A stretch of DNA of 64,000 nt from Apostichopus japonicus. Lineage: Eukaryota; Echinodermata; Holothuroidea; Aspidochirotida; Stichopodidae. The stretch is taken from the NCBI RefSeq assembly GCF_037975245.1, contig NC_092567.1, positions 22,899,376 to 22,963,375 of the forward strand, given 5' to 3'. The stretch's first letter is position 1; every line of letters starts with the position of its first letter. A program made the translations under genes and the position numbers. This document shows, one piece after another, positions 47,601-57,410 of this stretch. The notes under the pieces were generated by a model that saw only the letters and a list, made by a program, of their open reading frames with translations, did not search any database and was not told where the DNA came from.

Positions 47601-50600
47601 TGACATCTCAAATTATTGATAAGATGAGGTCCCCCTACCTCACAAATATAAAAATAACGGGGCAAAGTTCGAAGGATGCTTTACAGGTTATCGGAGGGAA
47701 AACCAGGACTTATTTTATGTGCTTGTCTGGACAGCAAATTTTGTTGTCCCAAAAAATTGTAGCAAAATAACAAGGAAAGACCAATATGAACACTATATGA
47801 GATATGTGTAGGTTTGTTTGATGATTAGAACAGCAACTTTGGGCTGGCCAGTAAAACCTCCCCCCCTCTCCCCCATCGGTTAAATCATGATAAGCCAACC
47901 ATTATTTTGGTTTTATTATTTCAGTATTTCCAAATTTCTGTGCTGTCTGGGTGTCGTTTTAAAGAAAACAACTATTTACAACTAGAGAAAAGGGTGGGGC
48001 GGGGGGAATGTTGGGGCAGTTCTGCTGAGCCATAACTCAATGCATAATAGTAGCTAAATGAAAGAAAAATAATTCGCACGCACTCCAGTTTTGCATCGGA
48101 GTACAGTAATATCACTGAACAACTGCTGAAAATTCAGCCGTGAAGTTACGAACATTGTAAAATTATAGGGTGGGGAGCAACACCTCCATCAAGTTTTAGC
48201 ACGCTTCTATTCGAGGCCGATGTTAATAATAATGACGACGTTTAAACTACTCGAAAGAAGGGTTTAAATTCCGAAGCTTTCTTTTTTTTTTATTCTCGAG
48301 TGTCATCTTTCTTTCAAGACTTACCAAAAATCCTCTCGATAGGGTGAAATTCTTCCCACGTATTTCCAACGTTGGGTTATTTTCTACAATCTTATTCACT
48401 GCCAAAAAAAAATAATAAGAAGGGGAAAAAAATGATAGATAATTAATCTTGTTTTTCCACAGAGTCAGTATTGACCTCTATTTTTAACGATGCTGTAATC
48501 ATTCCTTTTGGCTTGGGCCTCCTCAAGTTTCATGGCATACTAGTCATGTACTGAATTTGACACGCAGGGTCCCAGGATGATATTAAATCCACAAACCCAC
48601 TCAAATGTCTGCTCTTAGACTTGTTGATGAAGTTTTAAATTCATAAGCTCTCTTAGCGGAATAACAAAGGCAGGGATCAAAGACAATTCATATTATTCAG
48701 GAACATTAAAAACTCTAATATTCAAATTTTAAGTTAACAGCTTCCTGTTTGACTGAATGCGCTCGCTTTGAAAATTGGTTCCTAGGCCTCACCGCAAAAC
48801 ACAGTAAGCCGCCATTGATTATGTAATACGCTTGAAATTCCATACTGATGACGTCAGAGAGGAACAACTCAATTGGGCAGTCAAACAGGAAGCGGTTAAC
48901 TTTAAATCAAATATTCAGTTACTGAATAATATAAATTGTCTGTGATCCCTGCCTTCTTTATTCCTTTAAGTACTCTTCAAAATGATTCCCCTCATGTTTC
49001 ATATTTTCATATTATTTCACACAAGTTTCATATTCATATTAAGAATATATCATACATACATGCTCAATACTGCAGTCTACACAGAAAACAACATGTTGTA
49101 AGTTGTCCAATACTGAGCAAGTACAAATATAACCATTGGAGATAGCAAATCAGCAATCAACTCAGCTCTGCTTGCATGACTGGGCAAGAACATTTCTCCT
49201 TTTGTTGCTTTTTTCTTTCTTTCTTTAATGAAAAAAAAACTAATTGAAGTTACTCATTCAGGCTCGACAATTTATCCCCCTGGAAGGTCAAAGAATTCAA
49301 ATCACTTATAACACTGCCGACCACTGGTTCTAACTTAAAACCGCTGTGGCTATTTCAAGGGACTTGCTTCTTTCAAAATAATCTACTCTTCACTAAATCA
49401 TATCCAGTTACTACTCTAGAGCAATGTTTTGTACAAAGGCTATGAAAGTTTTATTTTATCTACCCTTCCCCCCCCCCTCCAAAAAAAAGAGGACAGTAAC
49501 CCATTAATTAACCCAATTTCTTATGCTAAGCTTGGCAGAGACTCTATATATCTAATGTGGACTTAAACATAATACAATTTCTTTGAATATTTTGATGACG
49601 ACAGTAGTTATTCTAATTATTATGCTAATCTCACCCAGCTATTAGAAAGAACAAAATTAATTGCCTTGATAGTTCTTTGATACCATTCATGTCATTCTTC
49701 AAAGTGACTTTCAAAATAAACAGTATTCTCTCCTTTAAACATTTTTTTAAACTTTCATGGAGGTTTTCAATAGGTGCTAAATCTTCCTGAAACATTAATG
49801 AGTGTTTACTTATAGACCAAAGGGCCTCAGGGTGAGCAAATGCTTCTAGAGGGTTAACAGTACTTATAGATATCCTGTTGACCATTACTGACAGATGTTT
49901 CACTTTCTAGCTTTATTTAGGGTCAACCATAATAATGACCAATGCATGAGCATCCAAAGTTTACCCTCCGGAGTTACTTTCACTTTCACACCCAACATTT
50001 ATTAGACCTAACACAATATTCTGGAATTCAGATAAATAATAAACAGAATAAAAATGAAACCAAAACTGTTAGCAAACTAAATATTTAGTAAACAGGAAAT
50101 AAGTTGAATTTAAACCAGGTTTTAGTGTCATGCACTGACTGTCTCACTCACACACATGCGCATACAATTACACAGTATGCACATGTGTACACACACCTAG
50201 GTGTGTTTTACATTCATAATGGGGACTGACCCCATTGTAATTTCCATTGTTCCATTTCCACATACCCTAACATTAACAATTGAATTCTTCTGAGGGACAT
50301 GATGATCTATTAAATGACATTCGAACATGCTATAAACTTTCTACTTTCAAAAGTCTACTTAAGACCCATTTTTTCACTTGTTCTTTTGTAAATTAATTTA
50401 CTTTCTCTGTAAAGCGCTTTGAGCAGTAACTTTTGTTTACTGATTTGGCGCTATATAAGTCTCATTTATTATTATTATTATTATTATCTGAGGACAGGCG
50501 CGTAGCAAGGAATTTGCCAAGGGAGGGGTGAAGCCACATACTGTAGGCACACTATCGAAGCTTAGCGCCACAATGAGTTGGCGCGAAGCGTACACGAAAA

Positions 50601-53600
50601 GTTTGGCAGAAAATTCCTCCCAGATCGCTGGAAATGACACAAAAAAAATGTTAAATGGGGGCGGTCCCCTCTTCACCCCCCCCCCCTTGGCCATGCGCCT
50701 GTCTGAGGACTTGGAATTCCATTGTCCTCAAGTCCTCAGTCTGAATGTTATCCAAGTGCACAGTCATACACACACACACACAAGTTTGTATTACATTCAG
50801 ACCGAGGACCCCATTGTATTTTCCATTGTTCAAATCCACGTACCCTAACCTTAACAATACCCCATACAATAGAATTCTTCCGAGGATGTGGTGATACTTT
50901 AGAAATCACAACCGAGGACCTGAAATTCTTTTGTTCAAGTCCTCTGTCAGATAGAAAAACAAACGCACACAAACACACACACACACGCGCGATGAAACCA
51001 TAGACAACCTACTGACATCTTATCAAGCATATTAAGCTGAAACAATTCACATCACTTGCCAACCTTAGCTAGATGCCTCTTCTTTTTCTAACTCTCTCCA
51101 GAGAATTTTTTTTTACACCATCCGCTATAAATTTCCCCTTTTATTAAATGGAATCCTGACAAAAACAACGCCGTGCCTCATATCATTACCAAAAGCTACC
51201 ACAAATATAAAATAAATAAAAACCCTATAAACATCAAATAAATTCATCTTGGGATGAAGATTACCACTTGGGAGACCAAACGGTGACAACCTTTATGAAT
51301 AATTTCGTTATTGGTTGTTGTCTGACCGGCGTGAAAACTTTGCAGTATTGACACCATACTTGAAGAGTTTTTGTGGTATTGAGTTGGAGATACAATAACA
51401 CATACATGTATGTAGAACAATTGCATTGAAATTCTTTTAATTAACTTTAATTAACTATAATTCAATCTGCAGAGAGCTAATGAAAATTTGGATACAACAA
51501 TTGAATTCTCCTTCGAGTTCTTCTGCTAGAGATGAGACTATTTTTACTGCCGGAATACCAATGTTTGTTTGTAAATCGCATCCCAAAAATTTGAATTCTT
51601 AGCAGATGATGACACACTTCAATGGTAAAATTATGGACTTTGAAATCATTGTAAATCATTATGTAGTGTATGTATTAGCAGGTATATATATATATATATG
51701 CCTTTCTCCAAAATTGGCAGGCTGAGCTGCTGTGAGAAACGTTTATACATATATATACATTGCTTTTTTTTCACCAAAAGAAGAATTGAAATGAGGATAC
51801 TACAATGTATCTGTGGCAATGTTAAAAGATAGTTGGGAATCTGTGAAAAGAATATTCACAAGGTGAAATGGCTATGGGGATAAATTAGCTTGAATTGACC
51901 TGCCATAGTGTGTGACTGTTGGTAATGGGAGGGAGGGGAGAGGGGGGGGTGATTTGGAGAAACAGGGAGATAGAAGTACTGCAAAAGGTGTTGTAGGGAT
52001 GGTTTGTTGGAAGGATGGGGTGTTGGAAGGATGGTTGTTGCAAGGAGAGTGAAGGGAAAAGTGAAGGGAAAAGTGGAGGGGAACAGGAAAGGGTAGCAAG
52101 ACAGAAATGGAACAATAGAAAGTTTGGGAATTAAACATTTAAGGGATGAGATTTTGAGGGAGAGGATTTAAGGAGGGGAGCCAAGAGTGGGGAAAGGGAG
52201 AGGTGAAGTGAAGAGAAAATTTTGCAGGGAAGGGGAGTTTGATGTAGGAGTTAGAAGCCAGAGCTGGAAGAACTTGGGAGTTGGATGAAAGGCAAGAGTT
52301 GGAGGGAAGGGGTGTTGGAAGGGAGCAGGTGGAGGGAGAAAGGGGTATAGGGAGGGAAGCTGGAGGGAGAGTGGAATGGGGAGGTTGGAGGGATATGTAG
52401 AAGGAGAGACTGGGAATGGAAAGGTGGTCTCTGAAATCTTAAAAGTTAACTGAGCACTACTAAAGATGAAAAGGAGACCAAACACCCCACAAAGCTAGTA
52501 AGTAAATAATAGCACTAGCTGTGCTTACATGTAAACTCCCATCCTTCCCTCAAAAATTTGGTGTTTCTCTTTCCCAATAATGGATACTTGATCATACCAT
52601 CCCAAAGAAAGTGGTCCCTTCCCATATTATTTGAAACCCCCCCCCACCCCTCCCCCATATATTCCCCTCCTCCTTCACAAGATCACCGTGGTTCTTTGCA
52701 TTCCCCATATAAACACCACCCTCTCCTCCTCCCCCCCCCCAAAAAAAAAAGTTTAATTGTTCACCCATTCTCAAACTCATAAACACATTTCTAGTCACTA
52801 CACATTTAAAGCTACAGTCATTGGAACAGTATAGTTATAACAGTGCTAACACTATTTTTATACTAAGTAATACAACAACAAAAAGTTCCAACTAATGCAA
52901 GTTCCAACACCGACATGACAGTGATCCCCTTTTTAATTAGGATTATCAAATTTTAATTAATTTTTTTTTAAACATTTTAACGTGCAAATGCTTCCAACAA
53001 TAAACATTAGGTGAAATTTTTTAGGCAACTTGTCCTTAGATAAATGTAAATTTCAATTATTCTCAAGGTGTGCCAGAATTATTCACCAAATAGGAGCCAC
53101 GAAAAGCAATCATTAGTATTTGGCTAAAATGTGATCAATTATTTAGGTAAATGGTAAACAGAGAACTGACATAGTTATGGGGAAGATTGTACATAGATGT
53201 GGGACCATCACCAAACATATTTAAGCTCATAAATTTTGCAGACACTGGAAAGTAAATCACTATATATGATGAGAAATTAAGACTGATTGATTGATAAGTA
53301 AAGCAGATGTTTTGGACAGAAATAAGGTCATTATTCACGATTGCAAAGTGATAAGTATAGTACTTGCTATTGGTTTCCATGCATGAGTTGACTGGTTGGA
53401 GATTCGCTACTGACAAGAATTATCATCACATGGGATCTAGGGGCTAATCTAGAACCAGATGAGGGGACTCAATCTACCATGATATTGACTACTATGACCA
53501 TGATAATTATGTTCTTATTGAAGTAATCGCAGAACAGAAGAAAAAAAATCGCTCCGAAAATTCTCTTCTTTGCGTTCATGCCAAGCGAGGGATCTGACCA

Positions 53601-56600
53601 AGCTTTATTTCTTGAGAAATTGTATTAACAGCAGTTTCATCATTTTGACACCCACTGAAGTCAAATGACCTAAGTGACTGACTTCAGTCAGCTTTCGGCT
53701 TTGATAATCCAATGAGGCTTCTTCTCGAGTTCCTGCTTGATCTAAAATACATACATACATACAATTGGTTCGTAGCTCCTTCACAACGTGTGAAAAAGTA
53801 CTTTTGAATGGGTAATTCTCTTCAGGAAACTATATTATTATATTTCATATTTGGCCTCTGTTGAGACTGATAAATAAATCCCAGACGCTGGTTACTACTT
53901 AAAATAATGTTGTCACCTCAACATCTTGAAAAATATCATCTCACTAAAACAATTTAAATTGAGAGGCCAGCCGCTTACCTTCCTCAATGGTCTTGAATTC
54001 AATTAAGGTTACTTTTTCCTCTTTGGCGGGAGCCTCCACTCCGACGTCTGGAGATGTCTTGACTGAGAGGTTGAAAAGATTCAGAGCGGAGCTAAAAAAA
54101 GGGTAAGTTTCCTTCAGGATGCTAAAGCTGAGGTTCTTAGGGAGGATTCCATCAATGACCAGATGATTGTAAGGCAGACAATGATCTAATTTACACATGT
54201 CAGAGCTGGAGAGAAGTGGAAAGACATTACACAGTTAATAAGGTTATTAAATATTCATAGCAGATGTCATGAATATGCAAAGTTCAAAGTGACTTGCTGA
54301 CATAGATTCATGAGGCACTTAAAAGCACTTGTTCTGAAGTTTGAACAGTATGAAAAGTCTATTTCAATTAGATAAAGGTTGAGAACTATTCATACTGTCA
54401 GTATGAATGCTTTGAAGCATGATATGAGAGGACAGTACAGAGTGGTATTACCATAAGAATCTGAGAAAGGTTAGGACCTGTTCCTACTGTCAGTACGAGT
54501 ACTTAAATCATAGTACGAGAGAACAGCATAGAGTGGTATTAGCATTACAATCAGAGAGAGGTTAGGAACTGTTTATACTGTCAGTACCAGAGCTTTGAAG
54601 CATGATATGAGAGGACAGTACAGAGTGGTATTACCATTAGAATCAGAGAAAGGATAGGAACTGTTCACACTGTCAGTATGAGTGCTTTATATCATGATAT
54701 GAGAGAACAGTATAGAGTGGTATTAGCATGGGAAATTGTCCCAAACTTTAATTCCCCCCTGAACTATAATTCAAAACACATTACTAAAGACCATACAATT
54801 GTGGAGAAGTGATGTACAGTAATTGTAGATTTAATTGTCAGAATTATTGAGGAGCCTAAATGAAGAAATAAATCAACAGTGTTGAAGATGATCTTGTCAC
54901 TCGTCGCCAGTAATTATGCAAGACTTCCATGTGCTAACTCCAAACAAAAGACTATTAAAGAACACCAAAGCATTCCTACGTTCGTGAATATTCATACTTA
55001 ATTATGACAATATTTTTGAATATATGACTATTCAACACAACAGCAAACTTTGCAGCCAGTTTGGACAATTTCCTAATGCTAATACCTCTCTAACTTGGAC
55101 ACCAATATCATGCTCTCAAAGCACTGGTTTGGACAGTACAAACAGGTCCTAACCTTGATCTGATAGAAATATGATATTCATACTGCTCGTACTGACAATA
55201 CGAGTGCTCTGAAGTGGGATATGACACACTACAACTTATAGAAAAAATTGTCCCAACTGGGTGTCTTTGTTTTGTTCATTGCATATATCAATACCAAGCA
55301 ATGGACTGCAAAAATTATTCATACATTAATCATTATCACAGTATTAACCTGGTCAATAAACATGTGTCCCTATGGTCTCCATGAATGTGTTCTTATATAG
55401 TGATAAGAACTTCGACAGAATACAGGAATGAATTTAGTATGACACACTTGACCAGCAGCTAGTGCGGGCATCTGCCACTCTCCTCTTTCAGGTAATGTTA
55501 CCACCCAAAGTGCCAAGTCAAGATGACTTGAGTGGCCAAGTCATAGCTGGAAGACAGTGTTGGAGTTCATTCCAGACAGGCAGAGCTACTGTAGAGTTCT
55601 ACTGTAATGAGGACACAGGTGAGTTCAAGGGGGTGTGTAAATCTTTAACCAAGGGCACTTTGTTTGGAATTGTTAATTCTTACCTGCTCTTATTACCATC
55701 CTCAGGTGTTTCAAAGGTATGTTTATATTTCATGAGGTCTTCAATTAAAAGTGGATCGGATCCATTGACCCAGGTATAGACTGCATCGATTGGCATCGGC
55801 AGACACATTCTGCAAAGCAAAGCAACAATAAACACTTCCTAATTGTAGATCTATGTCAATGTTAAAACTAGCTCATTATAGATAATTTTGATATGCAAGA
55901 ATACAAATATTTTAATTGAAAGTTTCATGGTAAAATGTGCATTTCTGCATTTTTGAGTTTGTTTAGTAAACTTTTTTAAAAATACTCATCTCCTCACCTA
56001 TTCTGGAAGGCTTTTCCTGCTATGTTGTCATGGTAAATATTAAACAGCTGTGAATACTGGTCTCTGCTCCATTCCATCGTCATCTTTGAAAGATAGAGAA
56101 TTCATAATATTACAAAAGTTCACTTAAACCATGTACATCTTTATGCCACTACTCAATAAGACAGCAGTTCTTAAAGGCATTGAAGACTTGCCCCAAACCG
56201 TGTGCGGCCATCTGAAAAAGTTAACTGTCCGTTGCTTGCAAGTGACGTTTTGTTCCTGTCGCTACAAAATGCAGACAGTACAGTATGAAACGTGATACCT
56301 TGTTATCTTTAGCTGGACCTGAGATGTCCATCGCTGTATTGTTTGTACACAGTGCTGTGGGTATTGACCGCAGCTGTATGTACTGACTATACACAAGTGT
56401 CTAATTACCGATGGTAGCAAGCTGTGTGTGTATTTGTTGCGATCGATGGTGGTGTCTAACAGTTCTGTTACACCTAATTCGAAACTAGGTCAGATTACCG
56501 GCATTAGACGTTTCTTTTTGCGCGAGTCTTCACACCCTTTAAGTACTGTACATGCACAGAGAAAGAGAATACTTTTCTTCTTGGTTGATATTCAAACTTA

Positions 56601-57276
56601 AATTAAATTAGTAAAGTTAAAGGATGAATTTAAGATAAAAAAGTAACAGCAGCAGTTGAAAAGCAGGAGAAACATTTTACTACTTTTTCAGGAATTAATT
56701 GTATTTCTGTGCACTAAAACAAAACTAACTTCTCACACACAAGTAGTACAGAATGTGATTTCCAGTACAATGATTACTATAACTACCCTAGAAAAGGGCT
56801 CAAAGCTCATTAGATTTGTCCCTAATTTAAAAAAGCTATTAAAGTACACTTTGCAAACTTAAATTTTGGTCTGACTTTGATTTGGAGTAAGCTATTTAGG
56901 CTAAGGCAAGGTCTAACTTAGGCCTTGGCTAACTTAACTTAGGCTTTGGCTAAGTGAGACTTGTACTTTAAAAAGTATATTGCATTTTACTATTTGTCTA
57001 AGCCTATACTTTTCTTTTGACGCATAATTTCGGTAGCACTTCTTGATCCCATTTGCGTTACATGCAGCCATTTAAGCTAGCCTAGTTCTGTAGTTGTTAC
57101 GTGGTTAGGCTAGCATTGTTACGATGAAACGACACATCACAATCTTTAAATCTAACCTCGCCAAACTGGAACGCAGACACAATGACGAGGACGACACCTG
57201 CGAAAACCAGCAGTATACTGTACCGACTAGAAAGAAAAGTCAAAGTTTGTTTCTGAATCACTTTCCCAATATTCAT
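29505..57276 (-). CDS. GNPTAB: GNPTAB: N-acetylglucosamine-1-phosphotransferase alpha/beta precursor, 26 coding exons
   Basis: Coding exons in transcript order: 57276-57157, 56083-55998, 55809-55684, 54205-53979, 48398-48325, 47524-47393, 45645-45568, 45236-45168, 43843-43799, 43483-43352, 42050-41880, 41207-41084, 40193-40125, 39639-39584, 39038-38927, 38116-37908, 37253-37108, 36588-36464, 36092-34315, 33799-33615, 33275-33123, 32623-32449, 31825-31740, 30901-30803, 30186-30019, 29607-29505. All are GT-AG, phases match, and the total is 4848 nt (1615 residues plus stop). Near-identical stretches to the human protein include [63 protein letters not shown] and [20 protein letters not shown]. 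The enzyme adds GlcNAc-1-phosphate to mannose on lysosomal hydrolases in the cis-Golgi. It is about 360 residues longer than the human protein, owing to one large Gln-rich exon. The C-terminal end is uncertain. Confidence 0.95.
29764..29850. repeat. G-rich ggggtggag repeat in last GNPTAB intron
   Basis: Imperfect tandem ggggtggag(t/g)a units. Simple-sequence repeat. Confidence 0.75.
30019..31825 (-). CDS. GNPTAB: GNPTAB exons 23-25: fourth Stealth region
   Basis: Exon 31825-31740 codes [16 protein letters not shown]. Exon 30901-30803 codes [20 protein letters not shown] and [12 protein letters not shown]. Exon 30186-30019 codes KFVCLNDN and [20 protein letters not shown]. These are the most strongly conserved pieces of the gene and include the C-terminal Stealth region. 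Confidence 0.96.
30431..30485 (+). other. candidate G-quadruplex tract
   Basis: Five runs of four or more G with short loops (gggggg, ggggg, ggggg, gggg, ggggg) within about 50 bases of + strand, inside a GNPTAB intron and on its template strand. Confidence 0.5.
31085..31375 (+). mobile_element. LINE 3' end (CR1/L2-like), truncated
   Basis: [12 protein letters not shown] is the usual C-terminal TFK motif of CR1/L2-type proteins. The 3' end reads gcaaagctctatataaatat, the common end of this group. Confidence 0.5.
31527..31620. repeat. 12-bp minisatellite growing from a dispersed-repeat end
   Basis: Six to seven copies of ggaactcgcgga. The entry tgcaagcaggaactcg is identical to 60021-60036, so the array seems to have expanded from the end of a dispersed repeat. 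Confidence 0.8.
31900..32448. repeat. 67-bp tandem array starting at the GNPTAB exon 22 donor
   Basis: Read on the - strand, the intron begins gtgtgtacccgattccttaa and the next units begin gtgcatacccaattccttaa at +67 and beyond. Four or so clear units are followed by more diverged ones towards 31900. Confidence 0.88.
32449..33275 (-). CDS. GNPTAB: GNPTAB exons 21-22: beta subunit with EF hand
   Basis: Exon 33275-33123 codes [18 protein letters not shown] and the start of an EF hand. Exon 32623-32449 codes its end and the following helix ([17 protein letters not shown]). The loop DTDGSGILSDRE has Asp, Asp, Ser, Gly and Glu at the calcium-ligand positions and is split by the intron. The exon 22 donor (ATG/gtgtgt) is the first base of a 67-bp tandem array. 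Confidence 0.92.
32825..33070. mobile_element. SINE-like element in GNPTAB intron
   Basis: The central stretch tttatctccattgcctctct and gtgtataaatggggacctgg is typical of widespread tRNA-derived invertebrate SINE bodies. The head (acttgtgatct, ggaatccaatcctgg) resembles the SINE at 42680. Ends are not defined. Confidence 0.5.
33615..33799 (-). CDS. GNPTAB: GNPTAB exon 20: site-1-protease cleavage region
   Basis: The exon codes [20 protein letters not shown] and then a stretch matching human SKFGFTSRKVPAHM. Human alpha/beta is cut by site-1 protease between Lys928 and Asp929 in GRQLK/DTFADS. Here the aligned site reads [11 protein letters not shown], an R-x-L-L site-1-protease consensus, so the precursor should be split into alpha (about 1311 residues) and beta subunits. 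Confidence 0.9.
34315..36588 (-). CDS. GNPTAB: GNPTAB exons 18-19: charged spacer and long Gln-rich repeat exon
   Basis: Exon 36588-36464 is acidic and basic in runs. Exon 36092-34315 is 1778 nt (592 codons, open throughout). Its start is a highly charged Glu/Gln/Lys-rich stretch likely to form coiled coil. Then a Gln-rich tandem repeat (about residues 928-1064) alternates GQQQMV and GQQIA or GQQIP. A further acidic part follows, and the end carries LPWERFNLF, which matches human FLPWEKKKYF. I do not recognise the DMAP1-binding domain that occupies this part of the human protein. The donor is GAG/gtgagt. Confidence 0.85.
35000..35410 (-). repeat. GNPTAB: in-frame Gln-rich coding repeat in GNPTAB exon 19
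   Basis: A mix of 18-bp (GQQQMV) and 15-bp (GQQIA or GQQIP) units, about 137 residues in total, all in frame. The reverse strand is also open over this stretch only because the repeat units are multiples of three. Confidence 0.93.
36890..37015 (+). mobile_element. LINE/SINE 3' end with tgtaaagcgctttgag motif
   Basis: tgtaaagcgctttgagtctt followed by ggagttatataaatatg is the standard terminal sequence of CR1/L2/Daphne-type LINEs and the SINEs that use them. Followed by (tatg)n. Confidence 0.55.
37108..38116 (-). CDS. GNPTAB: GNPTAB exons 16-17
   Basis: Exon 38116-37908 codes [15 protein letters not shown] to [11 protein letters not shown]. Exon 37253-37108 codes [14 protein letters not shown] to IPEQN. 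They match the human stretch around HASIANKWKTIHLIMHSG and QITVEVDTREGP in position and pattern. Exon 16 is bracketed by tandem duplications of its own acceptor on the upstream side and its own donor on the downstream side. The true acceptor is ctaag before 38116: the nearby cttcag would give the wrong phase and hit a stop. Confidence 0.85.
37625..37907. repeat. 98-bp tandem array copying the GNPTAB exon 16 donor
   Basis: Three copies of GAG/gtaayagtcttgctcc (- strand), with exon-side bases at 37908, 37810 and 37712: exact 98-bp spacing. The first is the true donor. Confidence 0.92.
38102..38420. repeat. 125-bp tandem array copying the GNPTAB exon 16 acceptor
   Basis: The acceptor neighbourhood (+ strand gaagaccttagtgtttgg, 38111) recurs at 38237 (126 bp away) and, diverged, at 38361 (124 bp). 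The copies include the first exon bases. Confidence 0.9.
38927..41207 (-). CDS. GNPTAB: GNPTAB exons 12-15: two Notch-type LNR repeats
   Basis: Exon 41207-41084 codes [14 protein letters not shown] and LNR1 ending CDWDGGDC. Exon 40193-40125 is a Gly-rich linker. Exons 39639-39584 and 39038-38927 together code LNR2 ([10 protein letters not shown] to CGYDAGDC), with an intron inside the repeat. Cysteines and the D-x-G-D-C calcium-binding endings are all present. In the human enzyme this region takes part in recognising protein substrates. Confidence 0.92.
40430..40990. repeat. degenerate catcacacca-type simple repeat
   Basis: About 560 bases built of variants of catcgcatcacaccacatc. It lies in the GNPTAB intron next to the Gly-rich linker exon. 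Open frames here are a by-product of composition. Confidence 0.85.
41880..43843 (-). CDS. GNPTAB: GNPTAB exons 9-11: catalytic Stealth core
   Basis: Exon 43843-43799 codes NRFEDNE. Exon 43483-43352 codes [19 protein letters not shown] and VTNGQIPAW. Exon 42050-41880 codes [19 protein letters not shown] and [14 protein letters not shown]. These are the second and third Stealth regions, which form the transferase core, and identity to human is very high. The 1.3 kb intron between exons 10 and 11 contains a hAT MITE and a tRNA-type SINE. Confidence 0.95.
42366..42671. mobile_element. hAT-type MITE in GNPTAB intron
   Basis: The ends are caggggtaccc and gggaaaccctg (imperfect inverted repeats), with the 8-bp target duplication aactaaag at 42358-42365 and 42672-42679. 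At 306 bp it is non-coding. Confidence 0.88.
42680..42790 (+). mobile_element. tRNA-derived SINE head
   Basis: Box A-like tagctaagttggtaaagc and box B-like ggttaaaatcc are spaced as in a tRNA, with decayed stems. It directly abuts the target duplication of the hAT MITE at 42366. The body probably runs further to about 42900. Confidence 0.55.
44453..45030. repeat. tandem repeat, ~31-bp units plus a 133-bp duplication
   Basis: Units of the form cagctagaaatatggt then cagctagtgaccagga. A larger block beginning acatgttaagtcatgcgtga occurs at 44453 and again at 44586. It lies in a GNPTAB intron. Confidence 0.88.
45168..54205 (-). CDS. GNPTAB: GNPTAB exons 4-8: spacer of the alpha subunit
   Basis: Exons 54205-53979, 48398-48325, 47524-47393, 45645-45568 and 45236-45168. 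They align at low identity with the human alpha-subunit spacer. Recognisable anchors are [24 protein letters not shown] and [10 protein letters not shown] (human PAYLLWDLSAI). The 5.6 kb intron between the first two exons holds a hAT MITE, a LINE tail and a purine-rich tract. The introns at 45.7-47.1 kb are filled by tandem arrays. Confidence 0.82.
45685..46020. repeat. tandem array with acceptor-like cores
   Basis: Units with ccactgattgcaatacgcat and aactgtagaaaacat. On the GNPTAB strand each carries TTTTCTACAG, a good 3' splice-site look-alike, six times, just upstream of exon 7. Confidence 0.85.
46021..47128. repeat. 27-bp minisatellite, about 40 copies
   Basis: The unit is acgacagctgactgtgt plus acgacacact. 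Each copy holds an E-box CAGCTG. The 27-bp period keeps several frames open on both strands for up to 264 codons, with no coding meaning. Confidence 0.95.
50325..50486 (+). mobile_element. LINE 3' end (CR1/L2-like), truncated
   Basis: [16 protein letters not shown] and a stop, then ctgtaaagcgctttgagcag, ggcgctatataagt and a (tta)n tail. This is the clearest of the LINE tails in the window. Confidence 0.65.
50495..50701. mobile_element. hAT-type MITE, CAGGCGCGTAGC family, copy A
   Basis: Ends caggcgcgtagc and ggccatgcgcctg; 8-bp duplication tctgagga at 50487-50494 and 50702-50709. The 207-bp body matches the reverse complement of the copy at 60501-60713 over most of its length (for example aatttgccaagggaggggtg). 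Confidence 0.92.
51900..52440. repeat. purine-rich tract in GNPTAB intron 4
   Basis: About 540 bases in which the + strand is dominated by ggaggga, ggaagggg and similar, with some local tandem copies (gttggaaggatgg). Confidence 0.75.
52700..53970. other. GNPTAB intron 4 sequence without a supported feature
   Basis: AT-rich intronic DNA. It has a C-run and an A-run at 52731-52750 and a short (acat)n at 53748-53762. No exon candidate fits the phases of exons 4 and 5. Confidence 0.45.
54370..54735. repeat. 91-bp tandem array in GNPTAB intron 3
   Basis: Four units built on gctttgaagcatgatatgag and agagtggtattaccatta, spaced 90-92 bp. A piece lies inverted at about 55140-55220 (aggtcctaaccttgatctg). 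Confidence 0.85.
55684..56083 (-). CDS. GNPTAB: GNPTAB exons 2-3: first Stealth region
   Basis: Exon 56083-55998 codes MEWSRDQY through NIAGKAFQN. Exon 55809-55684 codes [17 protein letters not shown], the first conserved Stealth region, found in eukaryotic GlcNAc-1-phosphotransferase and bacterial capsule hexose-1-phosphate transferases. Phases are 0 to 2 and 2 to 2. Confidence 0.9.
57157..57276 (-). CDS. GNPTAB: GNPTAB exon 1: cytosolic N-terminus and signal anchor
   Basis: The exon codes 40 residues: a short cytosolic tail, then a hydrophobic segment of about residues 20-37 ending in VSAFQFGE, as in the human type II anchor. The start at 57276 was chosen because it gives the human N-terminal length. 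An upstream in-frame ATG at 57372 would add 32 unconserved residues. Where the human tail has LL (FKLLQRQ), this has VI (GKVIQKQ). The donor is GAG/gttaga. Confidence 0.85.
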
Positions 57277-57374
57277 GCTTAAAATGTTTTCAGGTGCACG
57301 ACCTGCGATCCGGGTAGAAAAAAATCCAACGCTAAAAATGCAACGGGACGTTATACAGGTGAAATAAGCCAAGG

Positions 57375-57410
57375 CTAGAGTGATGTACGTCTTGCCACGG
57401 AGGCGGCCAT
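57375..57410 (-). promoter_or_regulatory. possible upstream ORF in GNPTAB 5' leader
   Basis: An ATG in a GTCATGGCCGCC context opens an 11-codon reading frame (MAASVARRTSL) that ends about 100 bases before the GNPTAB start. It counts as a uORF only if transcription starts upstream of 57410, which the sequence does not show. Confidence 0.25.
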
